Numbered from the stretch's first letter, positions 15,418 through 24,920 are shown. The stretch is DNA of 32,047 nt from Gammaproteobacteria bacterium RIFCSPHIGHO2_12_FULL_38_11 (GCA_001801515.1 MGXX01000020.1:1-32047); one strand, 5' to 3'. Made by a program: numbers and translations. The notes: a model not told the origin generated them from the letters alone.

Positions 15418-16143
15418 TTGGCTCGGATGCACACTTTGTAATGCATGCAGCATATTGCTCGGCACTTTTGGATTATCCAGCGTCAACGCTTCCACTAGTT
15501 TTTTTATTTTTTTACGCGTTAGATTTTCCTGTAACCCGCATAACGTGCAGGGAATAATGGGGAATTGTTGTTCGCTCGCGTAAGTTTTGATATCTGCTTC
15601 CTGGCAGTAAACCAGCGGGCGAATTACGATATGTTTTTTATTATCCGACAGTAATTTCGGCGGCATCGATTTAATTTGGCCGGCATATAAAATCGACATT
15701 AATAATGTATGAATCAAATCATCTCGATGATGCCCTAATGCCACTTTATTAAACCCATTTTCTTGCGCATAACGATAAATATTGCCACGACGTAAGCGCG
15801 AGCATAATGAACAGTATGTTTTTCCTTCAGGAATGACACGTTTAACAACAGAATAGGTATCGCGCGTTTCAATTTCAAATGGAATTTTATGATCGCTTAA
15901 CCAATTGCGCATGTGGGAATCATCCCAACCCGGTTGCGACTGATCTAAGGTAAATGAAAAAATATCGAATGCATTGTGCCATTCAAGACGAATAAGGCTG
16001 AGAATACGCAGCAGGGTATAGGAATCTTTTCCACCCGATAAACAAACCATCACGCGATCACCCTTCTCGATTAACTTGTAATCGGAGATAGCACGACTGA
16101 CATAATGTAATAGTTTTTTTTCGGATTTGGACGAATTACGCAT
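15337..16143 (-). CDS. ttcA: tRNA 2-thiocytidine biosynthesis protein TtcA
   Basis: Iron-sulphur-dependent thiolase that makes 2-thiocytidine at position 32 of some tRNAs. The 268-residue product has the ATP-pyrophosphatase P-loop SGGKDS (36-41), CSLC (C111, C114) and CTLC (C199, C202), which supply the three cluster-binding cysteines plus one, and ALGHHRDD (135-142). E. coli TtcA is longer (311), mainly at its ends. The ATG at 16143 is preferred over the TTG at 16149 because of its distance from AGAGGG. A hairpin at 16155-16175 overlaps that ribosome binding site. The C-terminal 27 codons lie antisense to cyoE. Confidence 0.94.
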   Translation of the reverse strand: MRNSSKSEKKLLHYVSRAISDYKLIEKGDRVMVCLSGGKDSYTLLRILSLIRLEWHNAFDIFSFTLDQSQPGWDDSHMRNWLSDHKIPFEIETRDTYSVVKRVIPEGKTYCSLCSRLRRGNIYRYAQENGFNKVALGHHRDDLIHTLLMSILYAGQIKSMPPKLLSDNKKHIVIRPLVYCQEADIKTYASEQQFPIIPCTLCGLQENLTRKKIKKLVEALTLDNPKVPSNMLHALQSVHPSQLMDKKLWCFDEMIRKQDNKQTHQIDD

Positions 16144-16154
16144 AATCAAACACC

Positions 16155-16175
16155 CTCTTTCGCAAAACGAAAGAG
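16155..16175 (-). promoter_or_regulatory. Hairpin overlapping the ttcA ribosome binding site
   Basis: A perfect 8-bp stem (CTCTTTCG with CGAAAGAG, 5-base loop) lies just upstream of ttcA. On the minus strand its 3' arm provides the first four bases of the AGAGGG ribosome binding site. There is no T-run, so it is not a standard terminator. It may hold the site partly closed. Confidence 0.5.
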
Positions 16176-16193
16176 AGTATCAGAAAAACAGGT

Positions 16194-16589
16194 TTATTGC
16201 TCCTGTGTTTGCGCAGGTGCTGGTTCAGTTGTTGCATTTGTTGACTCTGTTGATGTGCTTGCTACATCAGATGGTTCAGATGGCGCAGATGGTGCAGCAG
16301 CTGTATCACTTGAATCAGTGGCAGGTGTTGCATCAGCTGACGCTGACGAGGTCGCTGGCATTGTTTCAGCTGTTGTTGCCGCTGGCGTTGTTGTTGCTGC
16401 TGCTGGTGTTGCCGCTACTGCTTCAGTTGTTGTTGCTGTTGCGGGCATAGTTGTTGATGTGTCCCCCATTGCAGTCGTTGTCACCGCTGCATTATCCATT
16501 CCTGCTTTCATATAATGATGATAAGTCAGGCCAGCACCCACAAGACCACCCACAATAAAAATAACCAATCCACTTACACATTTATTCAT
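16194..16589 (-). CDS. Membrane-anchored low-complexity Ala/Thr/Ser/Pro protein (131 aa)
   Basis: No family recognised. One N-terminal membrane segment (about residues 6-23, VSGLVIFIVGGLVGAGL) is followed by roughly 100 residues of Ala, Thr, Ser and Pro with scattered Met and Glu and almost no hydrophobics, so it is disordered and probably extends into the periplasm. The DNA is repetitive (GTTGTTGCTG-type triplets on the plus strand) and prone to length variation. A strong AGGAAGGAAG ribosome binding site precedes the ATG, which argues that the gene is real. The lone Cys at 4 is ahead of the hydrophobic stretch, so it is not a lipoprotein. It sits between queE and ttcA on the same strand. Confidence 0.65.
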   Translation of the reverse strand: MNKCVSGLVIFIVGGLVGAGLTYHHYMKAGMDNAAVTTTAMGDTSTTMPATATTTEAVAATPAAATTTPAATTAETMPATSSASADATPATDSSDTAAAPSAPSEPSDVASTSTESTNATTEPAPAQTQEQ

Positions 16590-16611
16590 AACTTCCTTCC
16601 TCTATAATAAT

Positions 16612-16654
16612 TGTTAAAAAAAATAAACAGTAGAATCTGAATCGCTATTCTACT
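16612..16654 (-). terminator. Terminator after queE
   Basis: On the minus strand an 8-bp stem (AGTAGAAT at 16654-16647, ATTCTACT at 16636-16629, 10-base loop) is followed by GTTTA and a run of eight T. It closes the LbtU-like/queE transcript about 40 bp after the queE stop. Confidence 0.7.
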
Positions 16655-16693
16655 CAAGCGCTATGCAATAGCCAATAACTTTCTTTCCGCTCC

Positions 16694-17329
16694 CTACTTT
16701 CCTGGCACGTCCCCCCAAATTACTTTGTGCAGCTGAGTTTGAAACCGCACGGGTAGCTGATCTTTCAAAATCCAATCTGCCAAATCCGCATTAGACAACT
16801 GCTGATAGCTCGGCGAAAACAAAATTTCACATTTTTGGTTCAATTTAAATTGATCTATTATTTTTTTTGCCCATTCATAATCAGTTCTGTCACAAATGAC
16901 AAATTTAATTTGATCATGCGGTAATAAATAAGCGATATTTTCAAAATTATTTTTTGAAGATTCGAGTGAAGCCGGTGTTTTAATATCCACAATTTTAACA
17001 ACACGGGGATCAACGTCAGCAGTAATAATAGCACCGCTGGTTTCTAACGAAACCAAATAACCGCGATCACATAATTGCGTTAACAACAGCAAACATTCTT
17101 TTTGCGCCAACGGTTCACCCCCCGTGACGGTAACGTATTTTGTACTGTATTTTAAGAGTGTTTTTAATATTTCATCAATCGAAATATTTTTTCCACCGGA
17201 AAAGGCATAAGCGGTATCGCAATATTGACAACGCAACGGACAACCTGTCAAACGTATAAATATTGTCGGTAATCCTACCGTTCGTGTTTCACCTTGAAGT
17301 GAAAAAAATATTTCAGTAATTCGCAACAT
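16694..17329 (-). CDS. queE: 7-carboxy-7-deazaguanine synthase
   Basis: Radical-SAM enzyme that contracts 6-carboxytetrahydropterin to 7-carboxy-7-deazaguanine, a precursor of queuosine in tRNA. The 211-residue product begins with ITEIFFSLQGE (4-14), as QueE proteins do, and has C30, C34 and C37 in CPLRCQYC binding the 4Fe-4S cluster, then VTGGEPLAQ. The ATG at 17329 matches the family start and lies 4 bp after the stop of the LbtU-like gene; an ATG at 17347 would overlap it. Neither start has a clear ribosome binding site, so coupling to the upstream gene is likely. No queC or queF is present in this window. Confidence 0.93.
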   Translation of the reverse strand: MLRITEIFFSLQGETRTVGLPTIFIRLTGCPLRCQYCDTAYAFSGGKNISIDEILKTLLKYSTKYVTVTGGEPLAQKECLLLLTQLCDRGYLVSLETSGAIITADVDPRVVKIVDIKTPASLESSKNNFENIAYLLPHDQIKFVICDRTDYEWAKKIIDQFKLNQKCEILFSPSYQQLSNADLADWILKDQLPVRFQTQLHKVIWGDVPGK

Positions 17330-17333
17330 AATT

Positions 17334-18824
17334 TTAGAAATACACATTCACATCTGCTAATACGCTGATAATTCCTATCCCGGTTCCATTGATTACGGCA
17401 CCTGATGCTGCACCACGTCCAGTTGATGTATTTACACTGCTGTAATCGCCTTCGTAGTTAACTTCAAGACTTTCCAAGGTTTCGCGCCAAATATTGGCAC
17501 TCAAAAACAGAGCATATTTATTTTCTTCTAAGTTCAAGGCCAAAGCCTGCCAAGTATGATCACAGGAAGCACCAACAGCAACGCCATATTTTTTAGCGAA
17601 AAAGGGTAACGCATAGTCGATTTCACCATGTACTGCCGCTGGTAATGCACCAGCGTTATCATACTGTAAATCTTGTGGTGAAAATTGTGTTATGGCAGAC
17701 ATACCTTCTGCCAAAAAGGTAAATCTGCCCAACACCAATGATCCATTCAAATCTGCACCACCAACAGGATAGACCAAATTATTTGATGTGCTATTTGCAC
17801 CAAATCCACTGAATTGGTTGTTCGTTGTGGAATAACCCGTTCCTTGCATACCTTGAGAATCTGCAATATTTGACACCCAACCCCCACCAACACTATAACT
17901 ATCATCGCCATGGAATATTTTTTTATAACCGGTATCAGCACCCGCTTGTTTAACAACGCTGTCTTCGCCTGATGTTTGACTACCACCATATCCAAAAATA
18001 GACGCATAATAATTACCCACCGAATAACCTAAAATAGCCGTCGGCGTACGAATTTCCATCATGGATTGTGTCATAGGCGTACTAACCATACTGCTTGTAT
18101 AAGCACCAAAAGGCGCATACATTTCACCAATCGTAAAATAAAGCGGGCACACATTTAAATTACCGATGGTTAAAAATCCACGCTCTAAGTAAATAGTAGA
18201 ATTGGGGGCACGATTACCTGTACTCACTGGACTACCATTGAATGACAAAGCCATAAAACCCGATGCCCATTTACTTGCAATCGCATTAATATCTAATTCT
18301 GCTGTCGATAAGTTAAATCCAGACGTTGGACTGCCACCCGTCGAGTTGGGCGTAAATGCACCGCTAGAATAAAACTGCCCTGCAAGCGATCCGCTGACCT
18401 GTATAACAGGGCGATGGAGCGGATATCCTGCTAGATCCATCGCCTTAACCAGTTCTTTTTTCTGCCTCAACAAAATCAAATCTTCATTGATTGAAGACAC
18501 GTTATACAACAAATCTGAGCCACTATAAGCTAAATGCCTTGATAAATAGGGAACGGCTGTTATGGTTACATAGTGACTCCACATTTTAACAATTTCTGGC
18601 GATTCATGACTTGTTGCTGCTGCTGTTGGCATTTTCAGTTTCGGCGTTTTTGTTTGTTTTTGCGTGGTTTTGTGACGCAATAACCAAACATCATGTTCTA
18701 ATTTTTTTGTTTGCGCACTCAGTTGATCCACCTGCGCTGATAAATTCGCACTATTATCCGCTGCAAAACTCGGTACAGATAAAGCTAAAGCTGCTGCAGT
18801 CATTGGCAATACAAACTTTTTCAC
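17334..18824 (-). CDS. Outer-membrane protein resembling LbtU/DUF3573 siderophore porin
   Basis: The 496-residue precursor has a signal peptide (MKKFVLPMTAAALALSVPSF, cleavage after FAA), a short coiled coil (about 24-55, heptad pattern QVDQLSAQTKKLEHDV), a linker, and a long Ser/Gly/aromatic-rich beta-barrel ending in VNVYF with the C-terminal Phe typical of BAM substrates. This architecture matches LbtU of Legionella (legiobactin uptake) and Francisella FslE/DUF3573 proteins. A different porin-like function remains possible. GTG start with AAGGAG 9 bp upstream. queE follows after 4 bp, so they share a transcript. A weak Fur-like site lies about 80 bp upstream. Confidence 0.75.
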   Translation of the reverse strand: MKKFVLPMTAAALALSVPSFAADNSANLSAQVDQLSAQTKKLEHDVWLLRHKTTQKQTKTPKLKMPTAAATSHESPEIVKMWSHYVTITAVPYLSRHLAYSGSDLLYNVSSINEDLILLRQKKELVKAMDLAGYPLHRPVIQVSGSLAGQFYSSGAFTPNSTGGSPTSGFNLSTAELDINAIASKWASGFMALSFNGSPVSTGNRAPNSTIYLERGFLTIGNLNVCPLYFTIGEMYAPFGAYTSSMVSTPMTQSMMEIRTPTAILGYSVGNYYASIFGYGGSQTSGEDSVVKQAGADTGYKKIFHGDDSYSVGGGWVSNIADSQGMQGTGYSTTNNQFSGFGANSTSNNLVYPVGGADLNGSLVLGRFTFLAEGMSAITQFSPQDLQYDNAGALPAAVHGEIDYALPFFAKKYGVAVGASCDHTWQALALNLEENKYALFLSANIWRETLESLEVNYEGDYSSVNTSTGRGAASGAVINGTGIGIISVLADVNVYF

Positions 18825-18903
18825 TGAAATGTTCTCCTTGGGATTTTAAATAAGCCAAAATCATAACGCTATTTTTTCAGATTTGCTACAATGTTCCTAA
18901 ACT

Positions 18904-18922
18904 AAAAATGCGTATCATTTAT
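18904..18922. promoter_or_regulatory. Weak Fur-box-like palindrome between the LbtU-like gene and pyrC
   Basis: AAATG-CGTAT-CATTT forms a short palindrome. The 19-mer at 18904-18922 matches the classical Fur box at 11 of 19 positions by eye. It is about 80 bp upstream of the LbtU-like gene and overlaps the pyrC start codon. The match is marginal in AT-rich DNA. Confidence 0.25.
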
Positions 18923-19946
18923 GAACACAATCACACTCATTCAACCTGACGACTGGCACTGTCATTTGCGAGATAATGTGTACTTATCTCGCACTGTTTC
19001 AGACACAGCGATGCAATTTAAACGTGCGATTGTGATGCCCAATCTTTCATCCCCTGTTACGACTATTACCGCTGCAAATGCCTATAAAAACCGCATTGAA
19101 AAACATATTCCCGCTGGTTATGACTTTTTGCCATTGATGACATTATACTTAACTGAATCTATGTCACCTGAAATAATAAACGCAGCAAAGGGAATAATAA
19201 CGGCTTGTAAATATTATCCTGCCGCTGCAACAACCCACGCGAAAGCGGGTATCGATGATGTAAAAAAGATTTATCCTTTGCTCGAACAAATGCAATCAAG
19301 CAACATGCCATTATGTATTCATGGTGAATCAATCAATAAAAACGCTGATATTTTCGATCGTGAAAAATTATTTCTAACTGAAACATTGAATAATATTATA
19401 AGCGACTTCCCAAAATTACGCGTGATACTCGAACATATTTCAACAAAAGCTGCCGTTGATTTTATTTTGCAAGCACCACAAAACATTGCCGCAACCATCA
19501 CCCCTCATCATTTACACTATAATCGCAATGATCTTCTTCGCCACGGTATTCATCCCCATTATTACTGCCTGCCTATTTTAAAGCGCATTGAAGATCAACA
19601 AGCTTTAATTCAAGCCGCTATTAGCGGGAATCCAAAATTCTTTCTGGGCACAGACAGCGCACCCCATTCAGTAGAAAAAAAAGAAAGTGCCTGCGGATGC
19701 GCTGGCATTTATTCTGCACACGCAGCCCTTGGGCTTTATGCGGATATTTTCGAAAAATACCATGCGCTTGATCGACTAGAAAAATTTGCCAGCATCGCGG
19801 GCGCGGAATTTTATCAACTCCCCATCAATAAAAATAATATTATTTTAGAAAAAACCCCTTATAAAATAGCTGAAAAATTATCTTTTGGCCACACACAATT
19901 AATTCCCATGAAAGCAGGGGAAACAGTATCTTGGAAAGTGCAATGA
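18921..19946 (+). CDS. pyrC: Dihydroorotase
   Basis: Zinc amidohydrolase that closes carbamoyl aspartate to dihydroorotate in pyrimidine synthesis. The 341-residue product (E. coli PyrC 348) is the short class II form: PDDWHCHLRD with H13 and H15 as metal ligands, CIHGE and HISTK with the other metal-site histidines, TPHHLHYNRND, and the late catalytic Asp in GTDSAPHS. No good ribosome binding site precedes the ATG at 18921. Its stop overlaps the rnt start as ATGA, the same pyrC-rnt pairing seen in pseudomonads. Confidence 0.96.
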   Translation: MNTITLIQPDDWHCHLRDNVYLSRTVSDTAMQFKRAIVMPNLSSPVTTITAANAYKNRIEKHIPAGYDFLPLMTLYLTESMSPEIINAAKGIITACKYYPAAATTHAKAGIDDVKKIYPLLEQMQSSNMPLCIHGESINKNADIFDREKLFLTETLNNIISDFPKLRVILEHISTKAAVDFILQAPQNIAATITPHHLHYNRNDLLRHGIHPHYYCLPILKRIEDQQALIQAAISGNPKFFLGTDSAPHSVEKKESACGCAGIYSAHAALGLYADIFEKYHALDRLEKFASIAGAEFYQLPINKNNIILEKTPYKIAEKLSFGHTQLIPMKAGETVSWKVQ

Positions 19947-20542
19947 AAATGAAAAAGCGTTTTGATGGTTATTTACCTGTTGTTATTGATATTGAAACCA
20001 GTGGTGTTGATTATCAAAAAAATGCGATTCTTGAGATTGCAGCGGTCAATGTTGATTTTGATGATCATGGGAAGTTAATACCCGCGGGTGATTTTGCCTG
20101 TCATGTCACACCATTTGAAGGTGCCCGATTAGACAAAGAAGCACTAGAAATAACAGGCATCGATCCTTTCCATCCTTTTCGATTTGATATTAAAGAATGC
20201 GACGCACTCACCCAACTATTCCAGTTTGTTCGTCAAGCGCTGAAAGACACGGATTGTCGACGCGCGGTTTTAGTCGGCCACAACGCACATTTTGATTTAT
20301 CTTTTATTTTAATGGCAGCGAAACGCTGCAAATTTAAAGAAACACCTTTTCATGCATTCACGGTTTTTGATACGGCCACTTTATCTGGATTGGTATTTGG
20401 AAAAACAGTACTAGCCAAAGCATTACGCGCTGCAAAATTGGGGTTTAATGAAAAAGAAGCGCATTCTGCGATTTATGATGCCAAACAAACCGCAGCGCTG
20501 TTTTGTCATATTATTAATAAAATGACACTTAATCGAGATTAA
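19943..20542 (+). CDS. rnt: Ribonuclease T
   Basis: DEDDh 3'-5' exonuclease that trims tRNA CCA ends and the 3' ends of stable RNAs; it acts as a dimer. The 199-residue product has D16 and E18 in VIDIETSG, GHNAHFDLSFI (Exo II Asp) and the HSAIYDAKQTA block with the DEDDh His and Asp. The ATG at 19943 overlaps the pyrC stop by 4 bp; a TTG at 19931 lies inside pyrC. A second in-frame ATG is two codons downstream. Confidence 0.93.
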   Translation: MKMKKRFDGYLPVVIDIETSGVDYQKNAILEIAAVNVDFDDHGKLIPAGDFACHVTPFEGARLDKEALEITGIDPFHPFRFDIKECDALTQLFQFVRQALKDTDCRRAVLVGHNAHFDLSFILMAAKRCKFKETPFHAFTVFDTATLSGLVFGKTVLAKALRAAKLGFNEKEAHSAIYDAKQTAALFCHIINKMTLNRD

Positions 20543-20577
20543 AAACAAGCACGAAATCCAAGTCGAGCAATTAAAAA

Positions 20578-21600
20578 TTAATTTGTATAAAATTCTTTTA
20601 TAGGTATTTCTCGAATTTCTAACTCTGGACTACTCTGACTAGTAGTTCTATATTTTGGAATCCCTTTCGCAAGCGCTATTGTGTCATCATGCGTAAAGTG
20701 TTTATTGGTTCTAATGGTTGCAACTACCCACGTATAATTACCTCGCTTTTTAATTTCTACAGAAACCAGTTGACTGTGTTTGAATTTTCTTAACTCAAGC
20801 GCTAATTTTTTTTGAACCGTATTTTCGTAAATTTGTTTATCAAGGCTATGGCGAAACGCTATAGTCAAAATGATGGCTAAAAAAACAATTGTAATAAAGC
20901 TAGTTGTATTGCGCACTAGAAACCAAATTAATTTCTGATTTTCACGACGAAAAAATCGTTGATAACCCACAAACCAAAAAACAGCTGATGCTGAAAATTC
21001 AATACCAACCAAATTGGTAAAAAACAATAAAAATGCGCCAAAGGCAGAACCATATTGCCCATGCGCTAACAAAATACCGGAGGCAGCTAAAGGAGGGGTT
21101 AAGGAAACAGAAATGGCGACCCCAATAATGCCCGCGCTTAATTTTTTAGAAACAAGCGCAAATGAAACTGCAGTACCACAAGTCAAAGCAACCGCTAAAT
21201 CAAAAATACTGGGGTGTGTTCTATTCATGACTTGATCGCCTAACAAAACCTCATGATGAATTTTGGCGATAACAAAGGCAGTGATAAAAACAAGTAACAC
21301 ACCAAAAAATTCAATCAAGAGTGCTTTTTTCAGTAATCCGTAATCACCTTCCGCCAGTGCTAATGCAATCCCCGTGATCGGACCCAGCAGCATAGAAATT
21401 AACATGGCCCCAATAATTGTTGGGACGTTATTTGCAAGTAATCCATAAGTTGCAATAACGGTTGCAAACAAATTCATGACCATCTTTTCAATACTAAAAT
21501 GGGCTTCTTTTCGAATTTCTTCTGCCGCTTTTTTATAGCGCCATTCCGCTTTTTGATTCTCAAACATATCAGAAAGCGTTGACTGATCAGGAGGGGCCAT
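20578..21600 (-). CDS. DUF389 multi-pass membrane protein
   Basis: Member of the DUF389 family (TIGR00341-like), function unknown. The 340-residue product has a polar N-terminus, then about six hydrophobic segments between residues 38 and 265, including the family-like stretches NNVPTIIGAMLISMLLGPI and ALTCGTAVSFAL, with GVAISVSLTPPLAASG in the middle. A soluble C-terminal domain of about 75 residues ends the protein. No signal peptide. The ATG at 21600 lacks an obvious ribosome binding site; ATG at codon 13 is an alternative, and a TTGACA on the minus strand at 21627-21622 would put the transcript start close to it. Confidence 0.8.
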   Translation of the reverse strand: MAPPDQSTLSDMFENQKAEWRYKKAAEEIRKEAHFSIEKMVMNLFATVIATYGLLANNVPTIIGAMLISMLLGPITGIALALAEGDYGLLKKALLIEFFGVLLVFITAFVIAKIHHEVLLGDQVMNRTHPSIFDLAVALTCGTAVSFALVSKKLSAGIIGVAISVSLTPPLAASGILLAHGQYGSAFGAFLLFFTNLVGIEFSASAVFWFVGYQRFFRRENQKLIWFLVRNTTSFITIVFLAIILTIAFRHSLDKQIYENTVQKKLALELRKFKHSQLVSVEIKKRGNYTWVVATIRTNKHFTHDDTIALAKGIPKYRTTSQSSPELEIREIPIKEFYTN

Positions 21601-21705
21601 AAATTTCTACAAATGAGTTGTTGTCAATTTTAAAAACGCACAGAATGTCAGTTTAACTTAAATTCATTTTAGCTAGGATTGAGTAAAAATGATACTGATG
21701 AGTGA

Positions 21706-23322
21706 TCATGTGACTTCAGGCTGCGGCAACTGCGTAGATATTGGCGGCGCCAATTTCACCAATGGCGGTGACGGCGTTTTGGGTGAAACAACAACCGGCA
21801 TATTATTACCGACAGAATAAATAGCTGATGCATTTTTATCAGTTGAATTATCCGTCATAAAATGACTTGTTTTAGCTTCTATTTTTTTGGGCTGCACAAC
21901 ATCATCCATTTTTAATTTTGGATTATCATTTGCAGTTGGCACGGTTGAAACGCTAATTTGATCCGGGAAAGTAATTGATTTTCCCAGCCAGGAATTAATG
22001 ACTCGCAAATCAGAAATGCTCAATGTTCCCGCAGCTGCTTTCAAACTAATTAAATTATTAATATACGAATACTGATCATTTGCATATTGCTCTTGTGATT
22101 GATACAACGTTGTCATCGCGCTCAATACATCAACCATCGTACGCGTACCCACTCTCAAGCCCGCTTCTGTTGCAGCCAGCGCATTGCGCGATGAAATAAT
22201 GGTTTGCTTATCTGCTTTAATTTGACTGGAATTGGATAGTACATTTAAAAAACTAGAGCGTGCTTGATAAACCACACTGCGATGTGTTTGCTCTAACAAA
22301 CCCGCTGCAGTGACGTAGTTATAACGCGCTTGTTCTTTCGAAGCAGTTACCAGTCCACCTTGAATTGGTTGATATGCCAACGATAAACCAATATTCGCAG
22401 ATGTAAAATCCGTGCTCGTTGACAATCCTGCCACATTACCACTATTTAAACTTTGCGTACTATTCCCGCCAGCATAAGCGCCTGTCAAACTCACTGATGG
22501 ATAACCACCCGAAGCTTTCTGCTTAATCATTTCCATTGCGGCTTGCACGTTATAATTTTGTGCCTGCAAACTGTAATTTTGTTTATCAGCAATATCAACC
22601 CAAGTATTAATATTGTTAGGTTGAGGACGAATTAAAGGTAATTTTTTACCCAAACTTTTTAATGAATAATAATTACGCCCTGTTAGCTGACGCAACGCTT
22701 CGAGCTGTGTATTTAAATTATTTTGCGCGGTAATTTGTTGTGCGATAACTTGGTCGTAATTCGCTTGTGCATCGTATTCGTCGGTAATTGCGATAAGTCC
22801 CACACGAAATTGCTCACGCGCCGTTACCAACTGCTGCAAAATGGCGCGCTTATTGGAAACGGTATAACGCAGCTGATCATAAGCTTGCAATACATTAAAA
22901 TAAGCAAGTGCCGTGCGTTGCATCAAAGATTGTTGTGCCGCAAGATAGGTGGCCGTCGCCGCTTTTACCGATGCATCAGCACCTTTAATTTGATCCCAAA
23001 TCCCGAGATTAAAAAGTTGTTGGCTAGCACTTAAAGTATAACTATATTGCCAACTACTTGTGCTGGATTGACCTGAAAAAATGGTGCTGCCAGAAGTAGT
23101 GTAGCCAGGGCCTGCATTCGCCCCAACCGTTACTTGCGGCAAATAACCCGCTACGGCTATAGGGACATTCATTTTTTGCGAATGCCAGGTTGATTCTGCT
23201 TGCGCAAAAATAGGATCGCTTTTCACTGCTTGTGCGTATACTTGTATCAAATTATCAGCGTAGGCAGTTGAAAGCGCAAATCCCACTGTAAAAATACTGA
23301 ATAACCGCAGAGTTCGTTTCAT
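21706..23322 (-). CDS. tolC: TolC-family outer-membrane channel protein
   Basis: Trimeric outer-membrane and periplasmic tunnel for multidrug efflux and type I secretion. The 538-residue precursor starts at the ATG at 23322 with a signal peptide (MKRTLRLFSIFTVGFALSTA, cleavage after AYA); the frame extends to 23385 without adding a sensible N-terminus. Two OEP repeats are visible: NLIQVYAQAVKSDPIFAQAE...WHSQ near the N-terminus, with long heptad-like helices in each half and GLRVGTRTMVDVLSA in the second, close to E. coli TolC. The last 60 residues are a Pro/Thr/Ser-rich tail. hemL lies 72 bp upstream on the same strand. Confidence 0.92.
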   Translation of the reverse strand: MKRTLRLFSIFTVGFALSTAYADNLIQVYAQAVKSDPIFAQAESTWHSQKMNVPIAVAGYLPQVTVGANAGPGYTTSGSTIFSGQSSTSSWQYSYTLSASQQLFNLGIWDQIKGADASVKAATATYLAAQQSLMQRTALAYFNVLQAYDQLRYTVSNKRAILQQLVTAREQFRVGLIAITDEYDAQANYDQVIAQQITAQNNLNTQLEALRQLTGRNYYSLKSLGKKLPLIRPQPNNINTWVDIADKQNYSLQAQNYNVQAAMEMIKQKASGGYPSVSLTGAYAGGNSTQSLNSGNVAGLSTSTDFTSANIGLSLAYQPIQGGLVTASKEQARYNYVTAAGLLEQTHRSVVYQARSSFLNVLSNSSQIKADKQTIISSRNALAATEAGLRVGTRTMVDVLSAMTTLYQSQEQYANDQYSYINNLISLKAAAGTLSISDLRVINSWLGKSITFPDQISVSTVPTANDNPKLKMDDVVQPKKIEAKTSHFMTDNSTDKNASAIYSVGNNMPVVVSPKTPSPPLVKLAPPISTQLPQPEVT

Positions 23323-23394
23323 TAAAAAATCCAATAGCAACACAAAAACAATACCCATTATCCAGAATATAAAAACAAGAAGCAATCCGTGTTT

Positions 23395-24693
23395 TTACCT
23401 AAGTTTAACAAACACTTGCTCTGCCGCATCCAATGTCTTTTCAATTTCAGTATCTCCATGCGCTAAGGAAATAAACCCTGCTTCGTATGCTGATGGCGCT
23501 AAATAAATACCTGCATTTAACATTCCTGTAAAAAAAGCATTGAAACGCGAAATATGACATTGCATAACATCAGCATAACACGTGATTTTTTTTGCATCTG
23601 TAAAAAACAATCCAAACATACCAGTAGCATAATTAACAGTAAAAGCAATATTAGCAGCAACAGCGCGCGCACTTAATCCATCCATTAATTTTTTTGTTTT
23701 TTTTGCTAAAACAGCGTATTTTTCAGGCGTTAATTGTTGTAACGTTGCTAGGCCTGCAACCATCGCCAATGGATTCCCTGACAATGTCCCAGCTTGATAA
23801 ATAGGCCCTAGTGGTGACAACTGATCCATAATGTCTGCTCTACCGCCTACCGCACCAACCGGCATTCCACCACCAATAATTTTTCCGAGCGTTGTCAAAT
23901 CTGGCACAACCTGCGTATGACTTTGAAATCCTTGATAACCAACACGAAACCCGGTCATCACTTCATCAAAAATTAATAATGCTTTATTTTGATTACACAA
24001 TTCACGTAATCCTTGTAAAAACCCTGATTTTGGCAGGATCATATTCACATTTCCCGCAATGGGCTCGATAATAACACAAGCAACTTGATCACGATTTTTT
24101 TCAAACAATTGCACAACAGAATCTAAATCATTAAATGTTGCAACCAAAGTATCATTCGTTGAACCCAGTGGCACACCCGGTGAACTCGGTGTTCCAAAAG
24201 TTAATGCGCCTGAACCTGCTTTCACCAGCAAACTGTCGACATGTCCATGATAACAACCTTCAAATTTTATAATTTTATCACGCCCAGTTGCGCCGCGCGC
24301 CAAACGAATGGCAGTCATCGTGGCTTCGGTTCCCGAATTAGTCATGCGTACTTTTTCGATTGAATCCACACGCGTGCAAATTTCCTTAGCAAGCAGCACT
24401 TCATATTCACATGGCGCGCCAAAACTCAATCCTTTTTTTGCTGTATCAATTAGCGCTTGAATAACAATGGGATCGGCATGTCCTAAAATCATGGGTCCCC
24501 ATGAATTCACATAATCAATTAATTCATTCCCATCCACATCAATTAAATAAGCCCCTTTTGCAGAAGCAATAAAACGGGGTTCACCACCAACTGATTTAAA
24601 TGCACGCACAGGAGAATTAACGCCACCCGGAATATACTGTTGGGCTAATTGAAAAAGATCATGAGATTTTTTTGTATTAGAAACCATTTGCAT
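23395..24693 (-). CDS. hemL: Glutamate-1-semialdehyde 2,1-aminomutase
   Basis: PLP enzyme that makes 5-aminolevulinate in the C5 route to haem. The 432-residue product has the family start ([13 protein letters not shown]), [16 protein letters not shown], the cofactor Asp in [11 protein letters not shown] and the PLP Lys in [23 protein letters not shown] lies about 8 bp before the ATG at 24693. It is divergent from the rubredoxin gene, with 49 bp between start codons. Together with hemJ and cyoE it gives this window a haem theme. Confidence 0.97.
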   Translation of the reverse strand: MQMVSNTKKSHDLFQLAQQYIPGGVNSPVRAFKSVGGEPRFIASAKGAYLIDVDGNELIDYVNSWGPMILGHADPIVIQALIDTAKKGLSFGAPCEYEVLLAKEICTRVDSIEKVRMTNSGTEATMTAIRLARGATGRDKIIKFEGCYHGHVDSLLVKAGSGALTFGTPSSPGVPLGSTNDTLVATFNDLDSVVQLFEKNRDQVACVIIEPIAGNVNMILPKSGFLQGLRELCNQNKALLIFDEVMTGFRVGYQGFQSHTQVVPDLTTLGKIIGGGMPVGAVGGRADIMDQLSPLGPIYQAGTLSGNPLAMVAGLATLQQLTPEKYAVLAKKTKKLMDGLSARAVAANIAFTVNYATGMFGLFFTDAKKITCYADVMQCHISRFNAFFTGMLNAGIYLAPSAYEAGFISLAHGDTEIEKTLDAAEQVFVKLR

Positions 24694-24742
24694 AAAGACG
24701 CCCCACTTGCGTATATTAAAATCGTTTTAATTGGAGCGGATT

Positions 24743-24916
24743 ATGCCATATCAAAAATACATTTGCCTACTATGCGGTTTTATCTACGACGAAGAAAAGG
24801 GCTGGCCTCAAGATGGTCTTGAACCAGGCACTCGATGGGATGAGATTTCTAACGACTGGACATGCCCTGAATGTGGGGCGACGAAGGATGATTTTCAGAT
24901 GATTGTGATTAATTAA
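24743..24916 (+). CDS. Rubredoxin
   Basis: Small one-iron electron carrier. The 57-residue product has both CxxCG knuckles: C8/C11 (CLLCG) and C41/C44 (CPECG), plus the conserved aromatic residues and the [14 protein letters not shown] segment. GGAGCGGA precedes the ATG at 24743; the open frame runs four codons further back to a TTG. Its stop is 4 bp from the convergent hemJ end. Redox partners are not encoded next to it. Confidence 0.95.
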   Translation: MPYQKYICLLCGFIYDEEKGWPQDGLEPGTRWDEISNDWTCPECGATKDDFQMIVIN

Positions 24917-24920
24917 ACAC

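Noticed and set aside
16127..16515. Leu-rich and Val/Ala-rich open frames on the plus strand opposite the 131-aa gene
   Set aside because: They mirror the low-complexity triplets of the minus-strand gene, have no ribosome binding site and do not resemble any protein.
21622..21627. Perfect TTGACA upstream of the DUF389 gene as its promoter
   Set aside because: At 16-18 bp spacing there is no good -10 box before the start codon; kept only as a hint that the start may be at codon 13.
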